Shown here: in pieces, positions 34,981 to 43,509 of the stretch
Layout: each line of letters opens with the position of its first letter
Position numbering within the stretch: position 1 is the first letter of the stretch
Assembly: GCA_027533185.1 (NCBI GenBank)
Contig: JAPZTS010000001.1
Location: forward strand, 124,001 to 188,000
Reading direction: 5' to 3'
DNA from: Leptospira sp.
Lineage (GTDB): Bacteria; Spirochaetota; Leptospiria; Leptospirales; Leptospiraceae
DNA length: 64,000 nucleotides
Notes under the pieces: generated by a model
What the model was told of the DNA's origin: nothing
Database searches by the model: none
The model's input: only the letters and a program-made list of their open reading frames with translations
Position numbers and translations under genes: made by a program

Positions 34981-35940
34981 CTATTTGTTACCGATTTGTT
35001 CTAAGATTTTATAAGCAACTTCTAAGGTTTTGATATCGGAATCCCCTTTTACCATGGGCTCCGCATCTCCCTTTATACAATTGATAAAGTGCTCGTGCTC
35101 TTGTTTTAGAGGATTGTCTTTATGGACAAAGATTTTTTCTACAATAGACTCTTGTCGGTATTTGATTTCACCAGAACCAAGTTGGGTCGTAGAACTTGCT
35201 TGTCTATGGAGTTCAATTTCTTGGTTTGTAAAGTCCAAGAACACATACGAATCTTTTTGGGATATATTAAGAGTTCGGATCTTTGCTTGTGAAGCACGGG
35301 AAGCATTGAGGGACGCAACACAACCATTTTCAAATCTTAAAACAACACTCGCAATATCTTCGTGATTTGACACTATAGACGATCCGACCGCCTTCACTTC
35401 AACTACTTCTGATTTTACAAGGTTTAGTACAATATCAATGTCGTGGATCATCATGTCTAAAACTACACCAACGTCGCTGATGCGAGCATTGTATGGTGCA
35501 ATCCGACGAGATTCAATAAGTAACGGATGTTCGGCGATTTTACCTAACTCAAGTACAGCTCCATTAAATCGTTCCACATGTCCCACTTGCAAAATCAATT
35601 TGTTCTTATTTGCAATCTCTACCAGTTCTTTTGCTTCTTCGACAGTTTGCGAGATTGGCTTTTCAACTAAAACATGCTTTTTTTCCGTAAGGGCTTGTTT
35701 CGCAATTCGGTGGTGCAAAAAAGTTGGTGCCGCGATCACCACAGCGTCAATTTCATTTAACAATTCTTCAACGGTTGCAAAGGCTTTTGTTTTGTGTTTT
35801 TCCGCAATCAATGTTGCACGTTCTATGCTGGCATCGTAGATACCAATCAATTCGGCATCACCAAGCATTTTTGCGACATTCACATGGTACTGGCCCATAT
35901 GACCAGTACCGATAACTCCAAGTCGGATCTTTTTATCCAT
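34981..35940 (-). CDS. Gfo/Idh/MocA family NAD-dependent oxidoreductase
   Basis: The product has 319 residues. I chose ATG 35938-35940, which has a strong GAGAGG ribosome site; a TTG four codons up is less likely. An N-terminal Rossmann fold (IRLGVIGTGHMGQYHV) and the catalytic EKP motif (KHVLVEKPISQT) are followed by the C-terminal domain with VVLDMMIHDIDIVLNL. That last motif is frequent in UDP-GlcNAc 3-dehydrogenases (GnnA type) of lipid A pathways. Leptospira lipid A is known to carry the 3-amino sugar, so GnnA is a reasonable guess, but no gnnB or lpx gene is adjacent. It lies 24 bases after dnaJ. Confidence 0.85.
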   Translation of the reverse strand: MDKKIRLGVIGTGHMGQYHVNVAKMLGDAELIGIYDASIERATLIAEKHKTKAFATVEELLNEIDAVVIAAPTFLHHRIAKQALTEKKHVLVEKPISQTVEEAKELVEIANKNKLILQVGHVERFNGAVLELGKIAEHPLLIESRRIAPYNARISDVGVVLDMMIHDIDIVLNLVKSEVVEVKAVGSSIVSNHEDIASVVLRFENGCVASLNASRASQAKIRTLNISQKDSYVFLDFTNQEIELHRQASSTTQLGSGEIKYRQESIVEKIFVHKDNPLKQEHEHFINCIKGDAEPMVKGDSDIKTLEVAYKILEQIGNK

Positions 35941-35964
35941 ATATCCTCTCAATGATTTTGAGGT

Positions 35965-37086
35965 TTATTGGAAAAACAACTTAGATTTTCCCCCGCTCCC
36001 CACCTTTTCGCCAGATTCTCTAGCAAATTCTTCTAGGAGTTCCTTTTGTTTTTTAGAAAGTTTTTTAGGGATTTCTACCTTAATGATCACATGTTGGTCG
36101 CCCTTTCCATAGGAGCCGAGATAGGGGATCCCATGACCTTTCAAACGGAAAATTTGACCCGATTCAGTTCCCTCTGGAATCTTCAGTTGGATGGTCTTTC
36201 CATCAATTGCAGGAACTTCAATCTCCCCTCCTAGGCAAGCCATGGAAAGCGAGATAGCTTTTTGTACAATAAGATCGTTCCCTTGCCTTTCAAAAACGGG
36301 ATGCCGTTTGATATGGGTTACAACATAGAGGTCACCACTTGGTCCACCATTAGGTCCCGATTCCCCTTCGCCAGAAACTTTTAGTCTACTTCCAGACTCC
36401 ACACCAGCAGGGATTTTAATATGTATGGTTCGTCTTTTTTCTACAAGCCCTTCTCCCTTACAGGTTTTACATGGGTTGGATATTATCTTACCCTTTCCTT
36501 TACAACGTGGGCAAGTTGTCGTAACACTAAAAAATCCTTGAGTTCTTCGAACCTGACCTGTTCCACTACAATCGGGACATACGGTAGGTGAACTTCCTTT
36601 TGCAGCACCTGTACCCGAACAGTCTGTACAGGTTTCCAATCTTGGAATTTCGATTTTATACTCTTTTCCGAGAGCCGCATCTTCTAAACTAACTTCTAAA
36701 TTATAACGTAGATCTGATCCTCGATTCGAACCAGACCTTCCTCTACCACCACGGCCACCACCAGCACCGCCTCCGAAAAATTCACTGAAGATATCACCAA
36801 AATCGCCAAATATATCTGAGAAATCAGTATACGCGCCTTGGCCAAACCCTTGTCCACCAGCACCCACGCCTGCTTTACCGAACTGATCGTACGCCGCACG
36901 TTTTTGTGGGTCACGTAACACTTCATAAGCTTCGGTTGCCTCTTTAAATTTTTCTTCAGCTTCCTTATCACCCTTATTTTTATCAGGGTGATATTTTATG
37001 GCTAACTTTCGATAGGCGCTTTTGATTTCATCATCAGAAGCGCCTTTCGCTACGCCTAATACTTCGTAGTAACCGCGTTCGCTCAT
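35965..37086 (-). CDS. dnaJ: Chaperone DnaJ
   Basis: The product has 373 residues and is a type I DnaJ. The J domain at residues 1-70 carries the HPD triplet ([11 protein letters not shown]), followed by a Gly/Phe-rich linker (about 75-125). The four CxxCxGxG zinc modules are [24 protein letters not shown] and CKTCKGEG. The two substrate-binding beta domains follow. DnaJ delivers unfolded proteins to DnaK and stimulates its ATPase. The start overlaps the dnaK stop by four bases (ATGA), giving translational coupling. Confidence 0.98.
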   Translation of the reverse strand: MSERGYYEVLGVAKGASDDEIKSAYRKLAIKYHPDKNKGDKEAEEKFKEATEAYEVLRDPQKRAAYDQFGKAGVGAGGQGFGQGAYTDFSDIFGDFGDIFSEFFGGGAGGGRGGRGRSGSNRGSDLRYNLEVSLEDAALGKEYKIEIPRLETCTDCSGTGAAKGSSPTVCPDCSGTGQVRRTQGFFSVTTTCPRCKGKGKIISNPCKTCKGEGLVEKRRTIHIKIPAGVESGSRLKVSGEGESGPNGGPSGDLYVVTHIKRHPVFERQGNDLIVQKAISLSMACLGGEIEVPAIDGKTIQLKIPEGTESGQIFRLKGHGIPYLGSYGKGDQHVIIKVEIPKKLSKKQKELLEEFARESGEKVGSGGKSKLFFQ

Positions 37087-39014
37087 TTTTTATCTTCGTC
37101 CACTACTGTGTAATCTGCATCCACAACCTTTTCGCCGCTAGCTGATCCATTGGATTGTGCACCCGCTGCACCAGCCGCTGCTTCTGCTTCTGGACCTTGT
37201 GCTCCACCCGCTTGTGAATAGATCTTTTGGCCAATCTGCATTGCAACTTGTTGGATAGAATCTCGAGCAGCTTTCATTCTTTCTACGTCAGCGGATTCCA
37301 TAGCCTCACGACCACGTTTAATCTCATCCTGCGCTCTCTGCTTTTCAGACTCATCTAGCTTGTCTGCAGACTCGGTGATTGTTTTTTCCAATTGGTAGAC
37401 AATCGATTCGAGCTCATTTTTGGTTTCAGCGGCTTCACGTGCTTTTTTGTCTTCTTCTGCATGTGCTTCAGCATCTTTTACCATCTTTTTGATTTCTTCT
37501 TCGGATAGTCCAGAAGAGGATTCAATTCGAATCTTTTGTTCTTTACCCGTTCCTAAATCTTTTGCAGATACATGAACGATACCATTGGCATCAATATCAA
37601 ATGTAACTTCGATTTGAGGAACTCCTCTAGGAGCCGGTGGAATTCCGACTAGATCAAATCGCCCTAAGGTACGGTTTGCATTGGCAATCTCTCTCTCACC
37701 TTGGAGAACATGAACAGAAACAGTTGTCTGGTTGTCTGCCGCAGTGGAGAACACTTGAGACTTTCGAGTAGGAATTGTTGTGTTCCTTTCGATTAGTTTT
37801 GTCATTACTCCGCCAAGCGTTTCAATTCCAAGAGATAGTGGAGTGACATCTAGTAACAATACATCTGTTACATCACCGGCAAGAACCCCACCTTGGATTG
37901 CAGCACCAACTGCTACCACTTCGTCAGGGTTTACTGATTTGTTTGGCTCTCTTCCAAAGATTTCTTTTACAAGCGCTTGGACAGCAGGAATACGTGTGGA
38001 TCCACCAACTAAAATCACCTCATCAATTTCAGAAGCAGAAAGCCCCGCATCTCTAAGTGCGTTTATACAAGGAATACGAGTTCTTTCCACAAGCGACTTT
38101 GTGATGTCATCAAATTTTGCTCGAGTAAGCGTCATATCCAAGTGTTTAGGACCGGATGCGTCCGCAGTGATAAACGGCAAATTGATTTGAGTTGTTGCTG
38201 TTCCGGAAAGTTCAATTTTTGCTTTCTCAGCTGCTTCTTTCAAACGTTGAACCGTGTTTTTGTCAGCAGAGATATCGATACCAGTTTGTTTTTTAAACTC
38301 ATCAATCATCCACTGCATCACTACGTTATCAAAGTCATCCCCTCCAAGGTGAGTATCACCGTTCGTAGATTTTACTTCGAAAACTCCATCTCCAAGTTCC
38401 AGGATAGAAACATCAAATGTTCCACCACCTAAGTCGTATACCGCGATCTTTGCATTAGATTTTTTCTTATCAAAACCATACGCAAGTGCCGCCGCCGTAG
38501 GTTCATTGATGATCCTTTCAACTTCTAGACCTGCAATTCGACCTGCATCCTTTGTTGCCTGTCTTTGTTCGTCGTTGAAGTAAGCAGGCACAGTAACAAC
38601 CGCTTTTTTAACTTCGTGACCTAGGAAATCTTCCGCTGTCTGTTTCATTTTGATGAGAACACGTGCTGCAATTTCTTGCGGCGTGAATTCACCGGCTACA
38701 GTTTCAAACTTTACGCCGTCGTTTCCTGCTCGAATTACTTTGTAAGAAACCATCTTTGCTTCGTCACCTGCTTCATTGAACCTGCGTCCAATAAAACGTT
38801 TTGCCGAACGAATCGTGTTCACTGCATTAGTAATGGCCTGGTTTTTTGCAAACTGACCAACAATGGTTTCCCCTTTTGTCGTATATGCTACTATGGATGG
38901 AGTTGTTCTTGCTCCTTCCGAGTTTTGGATTACAACAGGATCTCCCCCTTCCATCACAGCAACACACGAGTTAGTGGTTCCTAAATCGATACCGATAATT
39001 TTTTCTTTAGCCAT
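37083..39014 (-). CDS. dnaK: Chaperone DnaK (Hsp70)
   Basis: The product has 643 residues, full length. It has the Hsp70 signatures [35 protein letters not shown] and [17 protein letters not shown], the linker [19 protein letters not shown], and the C-terminal lid ending in an acidic tail after an Ala/Gly-rich stretch. DnaK is the ATP-driven central chaperone. The ribosome site AGGAG precedes the ATG. It is the third gene of the heat-shock operon, between grpE and dnaJ. Confidence 0.98.
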   Translation of the reverse strand: MAKEKIIGIDLGTTNSCVAVMEGGDPVVIQNSEGARTTPSIVAYTTKGETIVGQFAKNQAITNAVNTIRSAKRFIGRRFNEAGDEAKMVSYKVIRAGNDGVKFETVAGEFTPQEIAARVLIKMKQTAEDFLGHEVKKAVVTVPAYFNDEQRQATKDAGRIAGLEVERIINEPTAAALAYGFDKKKSNAKIAVYDLGGGTFDVSILELGDGVFEVKSTNGDTHLGGDDFDNVVMQWMIDEFKKQTGIDISADKNTVQRLKEAAEKAKIELSGTATTQINLPFITADASGPKHLDMTLTRAKFDDITKSLVERTRIPCINALRDAGLSASEIDEVILVGGSTRIPAVQALVKEIFGREPNKSVNPDEVVAVGAAIQGGVLAGDVTDVLLLDVTPLSLGIETLGGVMTKLIERNTTIPTRKSQVFSTAADNQTTVSVHVLQGEREIANANRTLGRFDLVGIPPAPRGVPQIEVTFDIDANGIVHVSAKDLGTGKEQKIRIESSSGLSEEEIKKMVKDAEAHAEEDKKAREAAETKNELESIVYQLEKTITESADKLDESEKQRAQDEIKRGREAMESADVERMKAARDSIQQVAMQIGQKIYSQAGGAQGPEAEAAAGAAGAQSNGSASGEKVVDADYTVVDEDKK

Positions 39015-39040
39015 AACCAGCTCCTTCTTATTCTCTTATT

Positions 39041-39646
39041 TTAACTTTGTGGTTTTCCCACTTTTACACGTGCAGGACGAATAGAATGTTTGTTTTCCCC
39101 ATCTTCATGGTAGTAACCAGGTTGGTAGGTTTCGACAACAGTTTCTTCCGTATATTCTGCACTCTCTTCGGAAGCAATCGCTTCCATAATCATTGGATCG
39201 AATGGTTGTCCTTTCGGATCCAATCGTTTGATCCCTTCTCTCTCCAATACAGAAATCAATTCCTTCTGTACCATTAAAACTCCGTCTACAAAAGCGGTAA
39301 CTTCCGGTGTCGGATTGGGAACAATGGAAACCCGTTCCAAATTATCCAAGGCACTGAGAAGCCCTTCCGCAAACTTTTTAATCGACTCCTTACGAGCATT
39401 TAACAAGTCCATCGCAGTACGTCTTTTGTAGTTTTGGAATTCTGCTCTTTCTCGCAACCAAGAGTCTTTTAAAGTCTCAATTTCTTTTTTAGCAGAATCT
39501 AGTTCTTGTTCCAAAGTACTTGAGGCTTGCACTACGCTTTCTTCCGAAACTTTATGGCCATTGGCATTTTTATTGTTTTCGGAATGAACTTCATTCACAG
39601 CTTCACCCTTTTCGTTTTCAATTGTTTGGTTGGTATCCTCAGCCAT
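39041..39646 (-). CDS. grpE: Nucleotide exchange factor GrpE
   Basis: The product has 201 residues. A long N-terminal coiled coil (about residues 40-95, ASSTLEQELDSAKKEIETLK, LRERAEFQNYKRRTAMDLLN) precedes the C-terminal beta domain (DPKGQPFDPMIMEAIASEES, TVVETYQPGYYHE, RPARVKVGKP). It releases ADP from DnaK. A perfect AGGAGG lies just before the ATG, eight bases after the hrcA stop. Confidence 0.97.
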   Translation of the reverse strand: MAEDTNQTIENEKGEAVNEVHSENNKNANGHKVSEESVVQASSTLEQELDSAKKEIETLKDSWLRERAEFQNYKRRTAMDLLNARKESIKKFAEGLLSALDNLERVSIVPNPTPEVTAFVDGVLMVQKELISVLEREGIKRLDPKGQPFDPMIMEAIASEESAEYTEETVVETYQPGYYHEDGENKHSIRPARVKVGKPQS

Positions 39647-39654
39647 TTCGCCTC

Positions 39655-40686
39655 CTATCTACTCAACTTTGTTATCATTTCAGAAACTAATTTAGAGGTG
39701 AATTCTATCAAAGGTAGCGCCTTATTATAATTCATCCTCTGCGGACCTATAATTCCCATAGATCCGATTCTTTTTTCACCCATTCGGTAATTTGTTGTTA
39801 TAATGGTTACACCACCTAACCGTGTATCACCGTCCTTTCCAATGATGGTGTAAACTCCATCCATCGGTATATAACTACTGAAAAACTCTTTTAAAAATTG
39901 TTTTTCATCAAAGAGATGAAGGATATTTTCTAACTGTTCCTCTTCATCTCTAAAATTCTCATAGAGGTTTTTGAGACCATCTATGTAAAGGTTATCAACC
40001 GTTTGAGTCTCTGTTCCCATAGCACGTGCTATAGAAGGAGCAAAGGCTGCAAATGCTTCCGGCCCTTCTTTCCGAAGCATCAATTGTGGAATGATGTTGC
40101 TTTTTATTTCATGAACATCAAATCCCATCGCGTTTTCATTGAGATACCGCGAAATTTGATAGAGCGCTTCCTGTGAGATATGAAAATCAAAGAAGATGTT
40201 CCGATTTAGAACCGTCCCTGATCTCATCACAAGAATCATAAGCACTTCCCCACCATTTACATGGATGAGTTCAATATGCTTGAGTGTGTCTAAAGAACCC
40301 TCAGGCCCAAGAACCACACTAGCTGATTGGGAAAGGCTAGCCAAAACCTTGGAAGTTGCCACAAGAACCTGATCCAATCGAAACTGCATACGCAGATACT
40401 CTTCTTGGATCCTTTGTTTTTCCCGTAGCGTGAGCTCAAATAGAGTAACAAGACTGTCTACATAGACGCGATACCCTCTTTCCGTGGGAACACGTCCTCC
40501 CGATGTATGGCGAGCGACCACAAAACCCATCTCTTCCAACTCCGCAAGCGAAGCTCGGATGGTTGCTGGCGAAAGCCCGATCTCATACTTTTCCGAGAGA
40601 GTTTTAGAACCAACGGGTTTGTTGTCCGATACAAACTCTTCAACCAGGGCCTTCAATATCGCTCTATGTCTAGGAGAGAGATCCAT
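39655..40686 (-). CDS. hrcA: Heat-shock repressor HrcA
   Basis: The product has 343 residues, normal for HrcA. An N-terminal winged helix (RHRAILKALVEEFVSDNKPV, LSPATIRASLAELEEMGFVV, HTSGGRVPTERGYRVYVDSL) is followed by the GAF-like dimer domain and a C-terminal VYTIIGKDGD...GVTIITTNYRMGEKRIGS block. HrcA represses by binding CIRCE and is kept active by chaperonin. The CIRCE element lies 20 bases upstream, so the whole operon is autoregulated. Confidence 0.97.
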   Translation of the reverse strand: MDLSPRHRAILKALVEEFVSDNKPVGSKTLSEKYEIGLSPATIRASLAELEEMGFVVARHTSGGRVPTERGYRVYVDSLVTLFELTLREKQRIQEEYLRMQFRLDQVLVATSKVLASLSQSASVVLGPEGSLDTLKHIELIHVNGGEVLMILVMRSGTVLNRNIFFDFHISQEALYQISRYLNENAMGFDVHEIKSNIIPQLMLRKEGPEAFAAFAPSIARAMGTETQTVDNLYIDGLKNLYENFRDEEEQLENILHLFDEKQFLKEFFSSYIPMDGVYTIIGKDGDTRLGGVTIITTNYRMGEKRIGSMGIIGPQRMNYNKALPLIEFTSKLVSEMITKLSR

Positions 40687-40705
40687 GTTCCTGCTAGCAC
40701 TTCCT

Positions 40706-40732
40706 TTAGCACTCTGATGATTAGAGTGCTAA
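40706..40732. promoter_or_regulatory. CIRCE operator
   Basis: A perfect TTAGCACTC-N9-GAGTGCTAA inverted repeat lies 20 bases upstream of the hrcA ATG, overlapping the leader. This is the binding site of HrcA and indicates heat-shock derepression of hrcA-grpE-dnaK-dnaJ. Confidence 0.98.
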
Positions 40733-40799
40733 TATAAGTAAAAAGTTTAGAAAATACGTTGGTTTTCGTCAAGCATGTACAAAAAATTACGAGGGTTTT

Positions 40800-40826
40800 T
40801 TAGCAGTTACAAAGGCTAACTGCTAA
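40800..40826. terminator. Hairpin between the diguanylate cyclase gene and the hrcA promoter
   Basis: Perfect 9-base arms TTAGCAGTT / AACTGCTAA enclose a 9-base loop, 13 bases after the cyclase stop and 68 bases before CIRCE. No T-run follows on the minus strand, so it is a probable but not classic terminator insulating the heat-shock operon. Confidence 0.5.
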
Positions 40827-40838
40827 ATTTCCGGAGTG

Positions 40839-41759
40839 TTAGATAGGATAGACCTGGATTCGATTCCTGCCGCTGTTCTTGGCTTGGTAGAGGGCGATAT
40901 CCGCAAGCTTCAAAGCCTCTTCCGGCTTTTGGATGGGGTGAACTTTCGTAAACCCGATACTTACTGTGATGTTGAGATAAAAATTATCAAAAATAAAGAA
41001 TCTGTGTGCTTCCACAGACTCCCGCAACCGATCGAGAACAATCGCTGCTCCCTCAGTCGTAGTGTCTGGAAGGATACAACCAAATTCTTCTCCTCCGAGT
41101 CGCCCGACAGTGTCCTCTTCCCGAAGGCAATCTACGAATATATTGGACATCTTTTTTAGCACCAAATCCCCTATGTCATGGCCATAGGTATCATTGATCA
41201 GTTTGAAATGGTCGATATCTAGAACAGCCAATACGGAATCGCGATTGCGTCTCTTAACGGTAGCGACAGTCTTTTGGAGTGTGTCAGAAAACGAACGACG
41301 ATTAGGAAGTAAGGTCAACTCATCCATATAGGCGAGTTTCTTCAAACTGTTGATTAGAATATTCTTTTGTTCCTCTAGTCTTCGTCTTTCACGAACGTCC
41401 CGGAGAATAGCGGCATACAATACTTGGTCTTCGGAATGGATCTCAAAGGCTCGGATTTCCACAGGAACAAATCCACCTTTTTTGGTAACCAATTCCAATT
41501 CTTTCAAAAAACCAGCAACATACGGTCCTTCATCAGCTGCAGAAAGATACGATTCGATTGTGATTTGTTCTCCTTTGTCGAGAGGAGGAAACAAGTTTGA
41601 AAAAGAAGATCCAATTAACTCATTTGATTCGAAACCACTTAATTGGTGTAAGGCATTATTACTAAACCGAATCGTACTGTCTTTATCTAAAACAACAATA
41701 GCATCTATCGAACGTGCAACGATCTCCTTTGCAAATCGATCGTTTGAAATTTCACTCAT
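40839..41759 (-). CDS. PAS-GGDEF diguanylate cyclase
   Basis: The product has 306 residues. I chose ATG 41757-41759 (MSEISNDRFAKEI), which overlaps the upstream gene's stop by eight bases. A PAS domain (about 15-130, AIVVLDKDSTIRFSNNALHQ, AILRDVRERRRLEEQ) leads into a GGDEF domain with an intact active site (GRLGGEEF). An RxxD product-inhibition site (REED) lies exactly five residues before it. It should make cyclic di-GMP with feedback control. There is no membrane segment, so the PAS domain probably senses a cytoplasmic signal. Coupled translation with the DUF2961 gene is visible. Confidence 0.92.
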   Translation of the reverse strand: MSEISNDRFAKEIVARSIDAIVVLDKDSTIRFSNNALHQLSGFESNELIGSSFSNLFPPLDKGEQITIESYLSAADEGPYVAGFLKELELVTKKGGFVPVEIRAFEIHSEDQVLYAAILRDVRERRRLEEQKNILINSLKKLAYMDELTLLPNRRSFSDTLQKTVATVKRRNRDSVLAVLDIDHFKLINDTYGHDIGDLVLKKMSNIFVDCLREEDTVGRLGGEEFGCILPDTTTEGAAIVLDRLRESVEAHRFFIFDNFYLNITVSIGFTKVHPIQKPEEALKLADIALYQAKNSGRNRIQVYPI

Positions 41760-42948
41760 GACCCCAGATTTCACCATATCCTTTTTCACTTCTAAACGAG
41801 TCTCGCCACTTGTGTAGATGGCGAAAATTTATCTCAGGCTGATTCTTACGAAACTCCGCTTTAGGCAATTTCCTAAGTGGCTTTTGAGATAGACTCTGAT
41901 ACCAATAAGCAACAGAAACCAAATCTAAGGTCAAGGAATTTGCGTGACCATGCTCTAATAGAAATAGGAAATTTTTTTCAAACCGAATCGGCGATTCTAG
42001 CCAAAACCTATAAAGATGTGTGCGTCCAAGCCAGCCAACGGAATCACCCACTCTCGGTGATCCAAAATAGGGATGCATAAATACCTCTTTGGGAGACCAG
42101 GCTGTATTGAATACATCCTCTGTTCCTGTCCCACGTAGCGTCGGTGAGGTCCTATTCCCATCGATAAAGATCAAATCATCACCTTCCCCATACCAAAGAG
42201 GGGTCGGCGAATCAATATACAAATTGAGACCAATAAAATGACCTTTTCCTTCGGTTTCTAATACAAGATAATGATCTTCCCATTTGAGTGGATTTTTCTC
42301 AGTTTCACCTAAAACTGCCCACTCGTTTTCTCGTTTATCCTTTGTTTTTGGGTAGGTGATTTGTCGATTCCAAAAGGCATGGAAACGCAAATCCGTAGGT
42401 GGAGGTTCTTTCCATTCTTCATAATCTACGTAAAAATACAAATTTGGGATATCTTCTGCGGATTCATTTTCAATTTCTATCTTTGCACCCTTTGCAAACG
42501 GCATCGCAAAATAGGAATTCATCGACTTTCCTTTTTTGGGTGCGGCAACTAACAAACTTGAATTGAACAAATACTCCTCACCCCAACCTTGACCAAAAAA
42601 TTCTCCTAAGGGAACTTCCACAGATGCTTTGCTCTCGCCATCCCAATAAAACCGAATGACCGTGTTCTTTCGAACCATAGAGTCTTTACTTGCTAAGGTC
42701 ATCCAAATGTGTTTGATAATTCCCGATCCTCTGATCTCAGCGATGGAAATCGTTTTCCCTTTTGGGACTTTTATGAAATCATCATTTCCGTGAGTGGTAT
42801 CATAACTCGAAATTCTTCGCGATTTGTATTGTTTTTCCATCCATATCGGGGTTTCAAAATCGTGGGCAACGAGTGCATTCGAAAATAAGACTCCGAATAG
42901 AAATAGAACTGAAATGGCATTCATACTATTTCTGGAAATAGAATACAT
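41752..42948 (-). CDS. Secreted DUF2961 family protein
   Basis: The product has 398 residues from ATG 42946-42948. ATGs at 43008 (overlapping the previous gene) or 42924 are alternatives. A signal peptide (MNAISVLFLFGVLFSNALVA) precedes a complete DUF2961 domain: SYDTTHGNDDF, GSGIIKHIWMTL, FYWDGESKASVEVPLGEFFG, YFAMPFAKGAKIEIEN, and a late GTGTEDVFNTAW. DUF2961 is related to glycoside-hydrolase-like beta-jellyroll folds and was recently linked to cutting bacterial polysaccharides in other organisms. Here a periplasmic role on an envelope glycan is possible but unproven. Confidence 0.82.
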   Translation of the reverse strand: MYSISRNSMNAISVLFLFGVLFSNALVAHDFETPIWMEKQYKSRRISSYDTTHGNDDFIKVPKGKTISIAEIRGSGIIKHIWMTLASKDSMVRKNTVIRFYWDGESKASVEVPLGEFFGQGWGEEYLFNSSLLVAAPKKGKSMNSYFAMPFAKGAKIEIENESAEDIPNLYFYVDYEEWKEPPPTDLRFHAFWNRQITYPKTKDKRENEWAVLGETEKNPLKWEDHYLVLETEGKGHFIGLNLYIDSPTPLWYGEGDDLIFIDGNRTSPTLRGTGTEDVFNTAWSPKEVFMHPYFGSPRVGDSVGWLGRTHLYRFWLESPIRFEKNFLFLLEHGHANSLTLDLVSVAYWYQSLSQKPLRKLPKAEFRKNQPEINFRHLHKWRDSFRSEKGYGEIWGHE

Positions 42949-42980
42949 TATTTTTCGTTGAAACAGGGTTGTAACTATAA

Positions 42981-43469
42981 CTAAGGATTGATTTGATTTT
43001 TTTTCCATCTAACAAAACCTAAAAAAATTACGGAACTAACAACCGCTTGTAAAAATATTTCCAAAAGAACCAAACTGTGGATTTTCAAGGTTACCTGCGG
43101 AATCATAAATACCAATCCCTCAAGAGCTCCGACTGCTGGAGAAATGGCAGCAAAACCTCCAAGAACCACTCGCATCCAAACCAAAATCAAAACTTGTCGT
43201 GCGTAGGTTTGCGTTTTGAAAAAATCCCAGATAAGCCAAAGAAAGATAGAGATTAAAAACGCCTGGAGAAGGAGTGCTGGCACAAGCAATTGCATAGCAT
43301 GAGTCCATACCTCGCCCGATTTTTCCGTGATTAAGAATTCAGGAAAAACAGCAGTTTCTCCTTCGTAAAATTGTTTCATTACAAATTGAAAAAAAGGAAT
43401 CGAAACAATTAGATAGGCAGCAATATGGCTCAAAATAAATTGAATTGTGATTTTAATCTTTGTATTCAT
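42981..43469 (-). CDS. Small integral membrane protein of unknown function
   Basis: The product has 162 residues with four predicted transmembrane helices (FILSHIAAYLIVSIPFFQFV, LLVPALLLQAFLISIFLWLI, VLILVWMRVVLGGFAAISPA, LVLLEIFLQAVVSSVIFLGF). I recognise no family. It is divergent from glnD (40 bases between starts) and precedes the DUF2961 gene on the same strand, so the three minus-strand genes here may form one unit. Confidence 0.7.
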   Translation of the reverse strand: MNTKIKITIQFILSHIAAYLIVSIPFFQFVMKQFYEGETAVFPEFLITEKSGEVWTHAMQLLVPALLLQAFLISIFLWLIWDFFKTQTYARQVLILVWMRVVLGGFAAISPAVGALEGLVFMIPQVTLKIHSLVLLEIFLQAVVSSVIFLGFVRWKKNQINP

Positions 43470-43509
43470 GATAATGTTGTCCTAATAAGGCCTTTCGTCA
43501 CAACTTATA

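Noticed and set aside
37780..38984. Plus-strand frames opposite dnaK, including one of 136 codons
   Set aside because: Antisense frames over dnaK are a well-known artefact of codon bias and have no independent support here.
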